This document shows, in pieces, positions 36,321 to 45,098 of a stretch of 64,000 nucleotides of DNA (positions are counted from its first letter, which is position 1; each line of letters begins with the position of its first letter). The stretch covers positions 3,858-67,857 of the forward strand of contig JADKCK010000029.1 of assembly GCA_016718845.1 (NCBI GenBank). The letters are read 5' to 3'. Below the pieces are notes generated by a model, which made no database searches, was not told the origin of the DNA, and was given only the letters and a program-made list of their open reading frames with translations. The position numbers and the translations under genes were made by a program. This DNA is from Sphingobacteriales bacterium (GTDB lineage Bacteria; Bacteroidota; Bacteroidia; Chitinophagales; UBA2359).

Positions 36321-39300
36321 TTAGAATCCGATTGATTTAAAATAGCGGTCGACCAAATCTTTGTAATAAGGTTTAAGTGTTGGCGGCACGGTTTTGTACA
36401 ATTCGGTTTCCGATTGTTTTTTCTTCATGTATTCGGCAATTTCGGCGGGTACTTTTTTGGTGCGGTTGTAGGCGGTTTTCGATTCGCGTTTGTCGTCCCA
36501 GTCGCGTTCGCGGTCGGCGTTTTCGGCTTTTAGCAATCGTGACAGTATGTCTTGTTGGCGTTTGAGCATTTCGGCAGTAATTTGTTTGTTGATAAGCTCG
36601 GTTTCGGTTTTGTCCATGTCTTTGGTAATGTCTTTTAGGTCGCCGAGCGAGTTAGTGCCGTCTTTATTTTGGTCTTGATTAATTTTTTCGAGAGCTTGGC
36701 GCAGGGCGGCTTGTTTGGCAGCCAATTGTGCGGCTTCTTTGCTCATACCTCCTTTGCCGTCTTTACCAGCTTTGCCGTCTTTTCCGCCCGCTTTACCATC
36801 TTTCATTTGTTGTTGCATTTTGGCAATTTGGTCGTTTAGTTGCTGTTGCATTTTGCCCAAGCCTTGCATGCCGCCCGGTTTGCTACCTGGTTTTTGGCAC
36901 ATTTGGTTACCGGGCATACTCATTGCCATTTGGGCTTGCATTTGTTGCATAGCTTCGCTTAGCATTAGGGCAAGGTTGTTAGTGCCGGTCATTACATATT
37001 GTTGGTTGATGGTGGCGTTGCTTAGTTTGCGTGCCTCTAGGTTATCGAGGGCATCGCCCATATTGCGTTTGGTTTCTGACAGTTCTTTGGTGATAAACGA
37101 CTCGAGCTGAAACACCCGTTTGCTGAGGGCAGTAAGGCTATCTTCGATAATTTGCATATCGTCTTTTAGCTTATATTGCTGCTTCATTAGGTTGTTGTAT
37201 TGCGGATTATTGATGTCGGCTTCTTTAATTTCGTCCATCAAATCCTCTTGGTCCATTGACAGGTCAACTAAGTTTTCGAGCAACTGACGAATGGCTTTCA
37301 TGTCCATTTCTATCTGTTCGCTTTTCATCTTTTGCATTGCCTCTTCCATTTTCTTTGCCATTTGGCGCATTTTTTTCGAGGCGCTTTGTTGTTTTTTACC
37401 TGCACTTTTCGAGTCGCCTTCTTTCATATCCCCCTGACTTTCCTCCATTTCTTGTTTAGCATCTTGTTGGTCGTCTTGGGTTTCTTTTTGCATTTTTTTG
37501 TCTTCTTTGCCCAACTCTTTACCTTTTTTATCAAGGTCTTTTACATCTTCTTTCAGTTGGTCAAATTTGTCTTGTATGTCTTTTTGCTTTTCTTGTTGCT
37601 CTTTCATGTCGTCGCCTTGCGGTTGCTGTTCGGTTTCTTTCGATAATTTTTCCTCTTCATCTGCCAATTTGTTGAGGTCTTTTATCGCTTCTTCGGCTTT
37701 TTGTTCGTACTCGAGTTGTTTGAACAAGTTCATCATCTTGTCCATTTCCATCTTCATTTCTTCGTTGTTCATCTCAAAGTTTTCGAGCTGATTCATGGCA
37801 TCGTCTTTGCGCATTTCTTCCATTAACTTCTGGAGTTTTTCCATTAGTTCTTTCATTTCGGGCGATATCATTTCGTCGAGCATTTTTTGGAGTTGCTCTT
37901 CTTTTTTCTGAATTTCGTCCGTTTTTTCTTTGTACTCTTTTTCTTGTTGTTTATTTTTCTCGAAATTTTCTTGCATTTTTTCGATTTGTTCTTGCAAGTT
38001 TTTGTGTTTTTCGAGCAGGTTTTGGATTTGGCTTTTATCGTCCGAGTTGAGTTCTTTTTTGTCGATTAGTTTTTCTTTAACATCTTCGATGGCTTTTTGT
38101 ATTTCTTTGGCTTCTTTGATAACTTTTTCCATGTCATCTTTCATTTGTTCGTTGTTCGAAGCCGTTACGTCTTTCATTTCTTTGATAGTAGGCATTTCGT
38201 AGCTAAACATTTGTGTTTTTGCCGATTTGCTACCATTTACGCCATCGTTGTCCCATACCTCAAAAAAGTAGGTTAGTCGGTCGCCGGGGTTAAGTTTTAG
38301 TGGTAGTACGTCCCAAGTAAAGGTATACGATGCAGCTTTGCGTCCGCGTTCGATACCGCCAACGGGTATTTTCAAGAAATTAGCCTCCGAGGTTTTGCTG
38401 TTGCTGTTTGCTTCTTTTTCGCTGCTTAGTGTATACCTAAAGTATACGTTGTTGATGCCATAATCGTCGGCGGCATCGCCAATAAAATAGAGTGTTTTGT
38501 TGTCGCCGGTGTCGCGTTTTTCTTCGGCAGATATGGTTGGATATTGGTCGGGGATAACGGACACATTGTAGACCATCGAGTCGGAGCGGGTTACGCGGGC
38601 GTTTGACAGGTATACGGTATAGGTGGCATCTTTACTTAAGCCTGTGGCAAAGGTGTAGTGTTCGGCATCGGAGCGGGTGGCATTAATAAGTTTGCCTTCT
38701 TCGCCAAAGCGTATTTGCACCGATTCGGTGTTTTGTGCCTCGAATGTCCAAGTTGCCCGCGTACCTTGTGGCACAACCATGTCGCCTGTGTTTTCTAAGG
38801 TTTCGTTTTTGCGTCCGGTATAGGCGGGGTAATTTAGTTTTACATCAAAGCCCAACATAGCCGGTTTGGGGTATACCTTTATATTGTAATCGCCCGAGCG
38901 CACCTCGCCTGCTTCGAAAAAGAAGGGGGTGTCTTTCATTAGTTTATTAAAGGTGTAGCTAAACTCGGTGGGCGATATTTTTTTGAGTTTATACGGAAAA
39001 TTGTTGATGTGTATAAATGCTTCGTTGGGCAGTATGCTGCCTTCTACCTGCACGTTTATGCTTAGGTCTTCGTATTGTGTTGCCTCTAAGGTTTGGTTGG
39101 GCATTACAAATTTGAAGGGTGCGGGGCGTTCAAATTCGCGGTTGTTGTTGAACAACCTAAACGAGCTATCGCGGATAATGTTGGGTGCGCCCACCAACAA
39201 GCCCAACAACAGCATAAGCGGCGGCAGGGCATATTTTAGGTATTGGCGATTTTTGGATATGTCGACCGCTTTTACAAACGGCACTAATTTTATGTCCTCG

Positions 39301-39713
39301 ATTTTTTGGTTGATACTTGCCACAATCAACGACGAGTCGGTGGTTGACTCATCGGCTTGGTTTTTTAGTTGCAATACGTTAAGCAGTTTATCGCTTACGT
39401 TGGTAAAGTGTTTGCCAATAATTTGGGCGGCTTGTTGGTGATTAATTACACTACCTAATTTAAAAATTTGGAGCAACGGAACCAATATCCAGCCAACAAA
39501 ACTAACAATTGATGTGCCTAAAAAGCCATAAAACAACACTTTGCGGACAGTGGTTGGGAAATAGAAAAAATATTCGGATAGGCTAATAACTAAAAACGCT
39601 GCCAATACTAAGGCTGTTGTAAACAATGCGCCGCGCACCAATTTGTTGGTGTAATATTTGCGGATAAATTGGTCGAGTTTATTAATTAATAGCTGATAGT
39701 TGTTGCTTATCAT
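36321..39713 (-). CDS. DUF4175 family large membrane/coiled-coil protein
   Basis: This 1130-aa protein is typical of DUF4175. Three membrane segments lie in the first ~190 residues (FTTALVLAAFLVISLSEY, FYGFLGTSIVSFVGWIL, ALPPLMLLLGLLVGAPN). A beta-rich extracytoplasmic part (~200-510) follows, with Ig-like strands such as YPAYTGRKNETLENTGD. A very long charged coiled coil (~520-860, rich in Glu, Lys, Gln) and a Gly/Lys-rich tract near 990 come next. The C-terminus ends with YYKDLVDRYFKSIGF. The function is unknown; the family is conserved in Bacteroidota and envelope-associated. It sits upstream of the RsbW-like gene on the same strand. Confidence 0.85.
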   Translation of the reverse strand: MISNNYQLLINKLDQFIRKYYTNKLVRGALFTTALVLAAFLVISLSEYFFYFPTTVRKVLFYGFLGTSIVSFVGWILVPLLQIFKLGSVINHQQAAQIIGKHFTNVSDKLLNVLQLKNQADESTTDSSLIVASINQKIEDIKLVPFVKAVDISKNRQYLKYALPPLMLLLGLLVGAPNIIRDSSFRLFNNNREFERPAPFKFVMPNQTLEATQYEDLSINVQVEGSILPNEAFIHINNFPYKLKKISPTEFSYTFNKLMKDTPFFFEAGEVRSGDYNIKVYPKPAMLGFDVKLNYPAYTGRKNETLENTGDMVVPQGTRATWTFEAQNTESVQIRFGEEGKLINATRSDAEHYTFATGLSKDATYTVYLSNARVTRSDSMVYNVSVIPDQYPTISAEEKRDTGDNKTLYFIGDAADDYGINNVYFRYTLSSEKEANSNSKTSEANFLKIPVGGIERGRKAASYTFTWDVLPLKLNPGDRLTYFFEVWDNDGVNGSKSAKTQMFSYEMPTIKEMKDVTASNNEQMKDDMEKVIKEAKEIQKAIEDVKEKLIDKKELNSDDKSQIQNLLEKHKNLQEQIEKMQENFEKNKQQEKEYKEKTDEIQKKEEQLQKMLDEMISPEMKELMEKLQKLMEEMRKDDAMNQLENFEMNNEEMKMEMDKMMNLFKQLEYEQKAEEAIKDLNKLADEEEKLSKETEQQPQGDDMKEQQEKQKDIQDKFDQLKEDVKDLDKKGKELGKEDKKMQKETQDDQQDAKQEMEESQGDMKEGDSKSAGKKQQSASKKMRQMAKKMEEAMQKMKSEQIEMDMKAIRQLLENLVDLSMDQEDLMDEIKEADINNPQYNNLMKQQYKLKDDMQIIEDSLTALSKRVFQLESFITKELSETKRNMGDALDNLEARKLSNATINQQYVMTGTNNLALMLSEAMQQMQAQMAMSMPGNQMCQKPGSKPGGMQGLGKMQQQLNDQIAKMQQQMKDGKAGGKDGKAGKDGKGGMSKEAAQLAAKQAALRQALEKINQDQNKDGTNSLGDLKDITKDMDKTETELINKQITAEMLKRQQDILSRLLKAENADRERDWDDKRESKTAYNRTKKVPAEIAEYMKKKQSETELYKTVPPTLKPYYKDLVDRYFKSIGF

Positions 39714-39759
39714 AATTTATTTTAGAGTAATTTTTGTAGTGTTTTTTTTGGGGGATTGA

Positions 39760-40185
39760 CTATACACTTTCTATAAATTCATTATAAAACTCGCGAGGTG
39801 AAATGATTTTAGTATTATGAAAGCTCATCAATACTAGCAAATCTTTATCGCCAGTTATTATATAATCGGCATCTGAAAACACGGCTAATTGCAGCACATT
39901 ATTATCGTCTTTGTCTCTACAAATTGTAGGTAATTCGTTGTCGGGTTTTAGTAGTATGGTTGTATGTAGTAGTGTATTTAAAAGTTCGTCTACGATAGCT
40001 AACGGAAACTCAAACTTGGTTATAAGTTTTTCGAAAGTTTCGTTCAAAAGCCATTCAGACACTACAATATTGTTAGTTTCAACACAGTATTTATACACTT
40101 GCCAAGCAATGCCTTTAAAAACAAAGGCAGATATAAAAACGTTTGTATCTAAAATTATTTTTATTTTATTATGATACAGCAACAT
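39760..40185 (-). CDS. PIN-domain toxin of a VapC-like toxin-antitoxin pair
   Basis: This 141-aa PIN domain has acidic active-site residues in IILDTNVFISAF, LLNETFEKLI, TICRDKDDNNVLQLA and IITGDKDLLVL. The pattern fits the 'putative toxin, PIN family' group (YlmH/TIGR00305-like). PIN toxins are RNases. The gene overlaps the preceding small antitoxin-like gene by 17 bp, the typical antitoxin-first arrangement. Confidence 0.87.
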   Translation of the reverse strand: MLLYHNKIKIILDTNVFISAFVFKGIAWQVYKYCVETNNIVVSEWLLNETFEKLITKFEFPLAIVDELLNTLLHTTILLKPDNELPTICRDKDDNNVLQLAVFSDADYIITGDKDLLVLMSFHNTKIISPREFYNEFIESV

Positions 40186-40384
40186 AAATATCTTCTTCGG
40201 TTTTAAAGCCCTTTTTAGCTGCCAATTGCTGTAATTGAACTTGCATTTGTGCTAACTTATTGAGGTAAAAGCGTTTTTCCAACACATCAATTATCCACTC
40301 GTTAGCAGCCATCGATTGTGCTTGGGCATCAGTGTTTATTTGTGTTAACAATTCTTCGTTTAATTCGAGGGTTATTGTTGGCAT
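40169..40384 (-). CDS. Antitoxin-like small protein paired with the PIN toxin
   Basis: This 71-aa protein has a short N-terminal beta strand then helices (MPTITLELNEELLTQINTDA, MAANEWIIDVLEKRF), as in ribbon-helix-helix or BrnA/CopG-like antitoxins. The C-terminal half is likely the toxin-binding helix. Assignment rests mainly on its 17-bp overlap with the PIN gene and its size. Confidence 0.7.
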   Translation of the reverse strand: MPTITLELNEELLTQINTDAQAQSMAANEWIIDVLEKRFYLNKLAQMQVQLQQLAAKKGFKTEEDIYVAVS

Positions 40385-40902
40385 AAAAATATTGATTTAG
40401 TTATTGGGGTGTTAAACAGGTCTTTATATTCGCTTTATCCTTTTAAATACATTTAAACAGCATCTTTTGTCTATTCTAAACAAGTTTGTTTTAGTGTATT
40501 TCTAACACCAAAAGTATTGTCCAAAAAGCACAAAATACAAATATTAAAAGCTAATTCTTGATGTTTCGTGTTATCTTTTACAGATATTTTTTACACACCA
40601 GAGTCGTTTATGCCACACAAAGTTACATCATTTTATTTAGATTGCCAAATTTTTTTTTACTCATGCAAGTAAAATCTAATAAAACTGTTTCGGTGCAACT
40701 AGTCATCAACACACACAATTAACTACCTAAAGTGCTTATGTGGTTATTTAGAGGTGTTTAATACCTAATTAACACAACAATAATACACAATTAAGGTTCA
40801 AAAAGGGGTATTTTAGCATTTTTTGTTGTAGTTTTGCGGCTTTATTAAGACACAAACAAGCAAATAAAGCACTTATTTTAGCGTTTTTTAACAGTCATTA
40901 TA
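40385..40902. other. AT-rich divergent spacer before surE
   Basis: No coding frame is seen in this 518-bp spacer. TAGTTTTG at 40829-40836 resembles a -7 element for surE, but no good -33 box lies at the expected distance. Nothing else is recognised. Confidence 0.5.
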
Positions 40903-41682
40903 ATGTCAAAAAATCAAGAACGAATTATTTTAGTTACCAACGACGATGGTATTACGGCAAAAGGCATTTCGGCGCTTATAGAAATAGCCAAAGAGTTTGG
41001 GCGCGTAGTGGTAGTTGCCCCCGACAAAGCCCAATCGGCGATGGGTCATGCCATTACCATTAACCAGCCTTTGCGCCTAACCGAAGCCCATATTTTTGAA
41101 GGTGTAGAAGCCTACGCCTGCTCGGGTACGCCCGTAGATTGCGTAAAATTGGCTATTGATAAAGTATTACACCGCAAACCCGACCTTTGTTTGTCGGGCA
41201 TCAATCATGGTTCAAATGCATCTATCAATGTTATTTACTCGGGTACTTTATCGGCTGCCATGGAGGCGTCGTTGCAGCACATACCCGCCATTGGTTTTTC
41301 GTTGGTTGATTACCATTACGATGCCGACATGAGTGCTGCACAACATTTTGGACGTCAGATTATTGAGCAGATGCTAACAAAAGGTGTGCCGCAATACCAT
41401 TTATTAAATGTAAATGTACCAACTTTGCCTATCGAAAAAATAAAAGGCATACGCATTTGCAGGCAAGCATTGCAGTCGAAATGGGTAGAAAGTTTTGATG
41501 AACGACAAGACCCACAGGGCAGAAATTATTATTGGTTAACTGGCGATTTTTTGACCGAAGACGAAACACCCGATACCGACCTTTGGGCATTGCACCATGG
41601 TTATGTGTCGGTTGTACCTGTGCAACACGACCTAACTGCCTACGACGACATCCAGTTTTTGAACAATAATTGGCAGTTGTAA
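40903..41682 (+). CDS. surE: 5'/3'-nucleotidase SurE
   Basis: This 259-aa protein has the SurE metal site VTNDDGITAKGI, VVVAPDKAQSAMGHAIT, ACSGTPVDCVKLA and SGINHGSNASINVIYSGT. SurE dephosphorylates nucleoside monophosphates and short polyphosphate in the cytoplasm and is linked to stationary-phase survival. Start and length match the family. The AT-rich island begins about 30 bp after its stop. Confidence 0.96.
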   Translation: MSKNQERIILVTNDDGITAKGISALIEIAKEFGRVVVVAPDKAQSAMGHAITINQPLRLTEAHIFEGVEAYACSGTPVDCVKLAIDKVLHRKPDLCLSGINHGSNASINVIYSGTLSAAMEASLQHIPAIGFSLVDYHYDADMSAAQHFGRQIIEQMLTKGVPQYHLLNVNVPTLPIEKIKGIRICRQALQSKWVESFDERQDPQGRNYYWLTGDFLTEDETPDTDLWALHHGYVSVVPVQHDLTAYDDIQFLNNNWQL

Positions 41683-41710
41683 AAAAATGGTAAAATAACT
41701 TGATCAATAA

Positions 41711-42211
41711 ATGTATAGTGTACTATTAAATACCAGTGTGGTTTTAATGTTTTTATGGCTAATGTTGTATTTTAGAAATCTTGGACAAAGGTTTACAAAA
41801 AGGAGAAATTTTTTTGTTCCTATGGTAGATGTATTTATGTACTCGTTACCTATATTTATAGATAATAATAATACTTTGGGGTTAAAAGATTCTGATGTAA
41901 GCGAATATAACAAAACAGTTAAAATACAAATAATACACTTTATTTTAGCCCCATTTATTATTTCATTTATGTTAATTGTAATGCATTATGAACCTACCAT
42001 TGATTACCAAGTAGAACAATATGGTGTTATTGGATACGGCACTGTTGTATCTACTGATAATAATTTGGTATTTTTTGAAATAACAATAAATGATAAAAAA
42101 TATGCGTTATCTTGCAAAAAATGTTACGGAAAAGTTGGAGAGGAAATTATTATTAAATTTTTACCGGAAGACCCCAAAAGATTTATTCCAAACTACAAAC
42201 CACAAAGATGA
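41711..42211 (+). CDS. Small membrane protein, paralog A (DUF3592-like C-terminus)
   Basis: This 166-aa protein has two hydrophobic segments (residues ~7-22 and ~75-95) with a soluble loop containing YSLPIFIDNNNTLGLKDSDV between them. The C-terminal ~60-aa small beta domain (YGVIGYGTVVSTDNN, YALSCKKCYGKVGEEIIIKF, LPEDPKRFIPNYK) recalls DUF3592-type modules. It is clearly paralogous to the protein at 44161, sharing IQI, SC.KCYG..G.EI.IK.LPE.P..F, and order of segments. Function is unknown. It is followed by the dispersed block at 42217. Base composition is much richer in AT than surE. Confidence 0.7.
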   Translation: MYSVLLNTSVVLMFLWLMLYFRNLGQRFTKRRNFFVPMVDVFMYSLPIFIDNNNTLGLKDSDVSEYNKTVKIQIIHFILAPFIISFMLIVMHYEPTIDYQVEQYGVIGYGTVVSTDNNLVFFEITINDKKYALSCKKCYGKVGEEIIIKFLPEDPKRFIPNYKPQR

Positions 42212-42216
42212 TGAGT

Positions 42217-42393
42217 GTTTTTGCATAAAACCTGCACCACCATACCCAAGTTGATGCGGTTTTGCGCGCGCCCATAACTCACCAAATCTCAAAAAATTAG
42301 CATGTATTTGTATTCTCCCTCAATAATTACTCCCCTAGGGCATGTTGCAGGTAGGGCATAGCCGTAATGCGGGGAGTGTATAGGTTTGGCTAC
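42217..42393 (+). repeat. Dispersed intergenic block, copy 1
   Basis: About 175 bp, from TTTTTGCATAAAACCTGCAC to TATAGGTTTGGCTAC. It contains an AAACCTGCACCA hairpin arm, GCGCGCGCCCATAACTCACC, and an imperfect palindrome centred on GGCATGTTGCAGGTAGGG. It is nearly identical to 44656-44830; its second half also recurs at 43999-44070. Confidence 0.8.
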
Positions 42394-42474
42394 AATATGG
42401 TTATACTACAACCGTTACAATTACTCAGCAAATCATGAAAGATTATTTTGAAGAACTAATCAAACAAAAAAATA

Positions 42475-43299
42475 ATGCGAAAATAAAATAGCAATATATT
42501 TAGCAATCATTTTTTGCTATACATCTTGCCTATCTCCAAGCGAAAACAAAAATAACTTTAATTGTAAAAATAAAGTCGATTTTAATAAAGAAATAGAAAC
42601 TAATTATTCCAATAGTTTGTCTAAATCTATATTTATAAAATTAATAAATAGAAAAGAAAACCTAAATTATGATACTTTGATTTATAAAAACATACAAGCT
42701 ACATATATATTGGACATGGGGATTTTATTTGACTCTAATAATATGTTTAATGACACCTCTTTTGTAATTAGAGATAACCTATTAATGATAATAGAGTTCG
42801 TTTCAATACAATGATAATAGAGGAAATTTAATATCCAAAGACTCTTCTTTTGATAATTGATAGTTCTATTTTTTACGAAAATAGAGTTTTGAATGAAGTT
42901 TTACATACTTTAAATAGCAACAACACATCAATAGATGAAGTAATAAATATAATACGCATAGTAAAATATTCATCTAAACCATATGTAAAGAGGCGGATAA
43001 AATGTCTGAACCAATATTGGTACAACATTCAAATTTGTTGCATTTTATAACAAAAACTCGTTTTTAAAGATTACGAATCATTGCCAAAAGTTTTTGATAC
43101 AGATTACAATGTATTTAGGATATTTGAATATTCTAATGAATTTGATAATAGAAATACAATAGTATTCTATAATCCAGTATTTAAATCCTTTGATATACTT
43201 AATATTAGTGTAAATAAAGCGAATGGAAAATATTTTTTGAACAAACAGTATACTATATTACCACCATGTTTATTAAAACGCAGAAGCTTTTATTATTAA
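42475..43299 (+). pseudogene. Broken lipoprotein gene
   Basis: Pieces in different frames seem to form one former protein. The start ATGCGAAAA at 42475 reaches a lipoprotein signal AIYLAIIFCYTSC only if one base is removed. SKSIFIKLINRKENLNYDTL follows to a stop at 42814. The frame then shifts to IDSSIFYENRVLNEVLHTLN, and finally to VFDTDYNVFRIFEYSNEFDN, ending at 43299. At least three frame breaks and an internal stop make it a pseudogene even allowing for a single sequencing error. I do not recognise the family. A tiny 18-codon frame (42435) precedes it. Confidence 0.55.
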
Positions 43300-43479
43300 A
43301 CAGTAATAGGGATTTATATGGCAGCGAAGAACAGGCAGAAAGAGGAATAGCAGAACGCTGTTGGTCTTGAACGCCGCATTATACGTGGTTTACACGAATC
43401 TATTTACCCTACGGGATTTTCAACAGGAAGCGAATTTACAGAAGGCAAACTAAACGATAACATAAATTTAAAAAAATAA
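43299..43479 (+). pseudogene. 3' fragment of a lost gene
   Basis: DLYGSEEQAERGIAERCW followed, after one frame break near 43370, by LERRIIRGLHESIYPTGFST and GSEFTEGKLNDNINLKK to a stop at 43479. It has no start of its own and looks like the C-terminal end of a larger protein. The highly charged 'ERGIAER...LERRIIRGLHE' helix could be the end of a secreted-toxin domain, but this is a guess. Confidence 0.4.
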
Positions 43480-43481
43480 CC

Positions 43482-43955
43482 ATGTCTGATAGTAAAAAAA
43501 ATGGATTTTACCCAATTATTGTAACCATAGCTACTTATATAATTCCACTAATTATAATTATTGGAGGTGCTATGCTTTTACAGGAAATTCATGACCAAAC
43601 AGCCGATGGACCATATTGTGCTTGTGGAGTGATAACACAAATAAAATCTTCACGAGGTATTCGTCTTCAGGTTAGTTTTACTGATGCGAAAGGAGTAAAA
43701 TACAGTCGTCCTTGTAGTATTGAAAACAGAACCAACAATCTGAGCAGTGATGATGCAGAAAAAATCATAAAAGAAGGTACTGTAGCTAAAGGTAAAATGT
43801 TTGTAATTGATTACGAACAATCTATATGGGAAACCATGATATCACTTCATTATGATATGCCATTAAACGATTGTTTTCTTACAGTTCCTAAAAAAGGAGA
43901 TTGTAAAAAAATGTACCAAGAATATTTAAATGAAAATAACTTGCAAAAGCCTTAA
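43482..43955 (+). CDS. Small membrane-anchored protein of unknown function
   Basis: This 157-aa protein has one membrane segment (IIVTIATYIIPLIIIIGGAM) followed by an extracytoplasmic domain with four cysteines (YCACGVITQIKS, RPCSIENR, GDCKKMY). The beta-rich pattern 'G.IT..KSSRGI.LQVSFTDAKGVKY' is reminiscent of the paralog pair on either side, but identity is low. The gene begins two bases after the stop of the preceding fragment, so it could be a partner (for example an immunity protein) of that lost gene. Confidence 0.6.
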   Translation: MSDSKKNGFYPIIVTIATYIIPLIIIIGGAMLLQEIHDQTADGPYCACGVITQIKSSRGIRLQVSFTDAKGVKYSRPCSIENRTNNLSSDDAEKIIKEGTVAKGKMFVIDYEQSIWETMISLHYDMPLNDCFLTVPKKGDCKKMYQEYLNENNLQKP

Positions 43956-43998
43956 AAAGTTATTATGGTGATATATTAATTATGACAGTTTTTCTTCA

Positions 43999-44070
43999 TA
44001 CCCTCCCCTCAACAATTACCCACCTACAGCATGTTGCAGGTAGGGCGTAGCCGTAATGCGGGGGGTACAA
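43999..44070 (+). repeat. Dispersed intergenic block, partial copy
   Basis: This has only the second half of the block: CCTCAACAATTACCCACCTA, the palindrome around AGCATGTTGCAGGTAGGG, and CGTAGCCGTAATGCGGGGG. Confidence 0.75.
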
Positions 44071-44160
44071 GGTAATTTACTACCCAATAGAATGAAGATG
44101 AATGTTGCCACTAAAAGTGAAATGCCTAATACAACTATTCCACCTCAAAATTAAAATAAC

Positions 44161-44643
44161 ATGTTGCTATCATTATTTACTTTACTGTGCTTAATATCAA
44201 TAACGTTAATTATTATTTCTTTCGTAAGTACAGCTTGGCGGTTAAAAAAATTCGTTGCAAACAAATATTATTTCACGGCAGCTATATATGGGTTTCCAAT
44301 ACCTATAAACAAAGACAATTCATTAGATTTAAAAAATGATGATTTAAAAAAATACAATAAATTAGTTTATATTCAAATAGTAACATTGGTAACAGGTTTT
44401 TTGTTTCTATTATTATCTCTTGCCATAGGTGTATTAATTGATAATGATATAATTAAACGTGGAGTTTACGGGCAAGGTATAGTAAAAGATGTTTCCGGCG
44501 AAGGATTAACATTTGAATTAGTTGTTAATGGTAAAATATATTTATTAAGTTGCACTAATTGTTATGGAGCAGTTGGACAAGAAATAAGTATAAAGTATCT
44601 ACCAGAAAACCCTAATCAGTTTGTTCAGGAGTACAAAAAGTAA
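44161..44643 (+). CDS. Small membrane protein, paralog B (DUF3592-like C-terminus)
   Basis: This 160-aa protein has the same architecture as paralog A: membrane segment 1 (LLSLFTLLCLISITLIIISF), a soluble loop with YGFPIPINKDNSLDLKNDDL, segment 2 (FLFLLLSLAIGVLI), and a C-terminal beta domain (YGQGIVKDVSGEG, LSCTNCYGAVGQEISIKY, LPENPNQFVQEYK). The CxxCYG motif and the NP.(Q/R)F tail are shared. Like paralog A it is followed by a full copy of the block. Function is unknown. Confidence 0.7.
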   Translation: MLLSLFTLLCLISITLIIISFVSTAWRLKKFVANKYYFTAAIYGFPIPINKDNSLDLKNDDLKKYNKLVYIQIVTLVTGFLFLLLSLAIGVLIDNDIIKRGVYGQGIVKDVSGEGLTFELVVNGKIYLLSCTNCYGAVGQEISIKYLPENPNQFVQEYKK

Positions 44644-44655
44644 AAATGAACAAGT

Positions 44656-44830
44656 ATTTTTGCATAAAACCTGCACCACCATGCCCAAGTTGGTGCAGGT
44701 TTGCGCGCGCCCATAACTCACCAAATCTCAAAAAATTAGCATGTATTTGCATTCTCCCTCAACAATTAAACCCCTACGATATGTTGCAGGTAGGGCGTAG
44801 CCGTAATGCGGGTGTATAGGTTTGGCTACC
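44656..44830 (+). repeat. Dispersed intergenic block, copy 2
   Basis: A near-identical copy of 42217-42393. Here the first hairpin is perfect over 12 bp (AAACCTGCACCA with TGGTGCAGGTTT), so it may act as the terminator of paralog B. Confidence 0.8.
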
Positions 44831-45098
44831 AAGGGCTTTGGCACAAAATTATTTTGCCTTATGTGCTAAAAGTCACAAACATTTGTACCTTTAACACTGT
44901 AACTTTGCATCACCTTACAAACAAAACCCGCACTGTCTTTATTTAATTGGCGTATCTTATGTGCTAATTTTAGTAACAATACACGTAGTGCCATTTTTTT
45001 ATAAGCGCTTTTATCTACAAAAATACATGGCGGTAACGTATACTAACCATAATCTATTAACTAATTTTCACCAAAACCCTATCACAAACAATTACCTT

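Noticed and set aside
36377..38202. Several long plus-strand reading frames opposite the DUF4175 gene
   Set aside because: They mirror the low-complexity Glu/Lys/Gln coiled coil on the other strand and give Ser/Phe/Cys-rich nonsense proteins.
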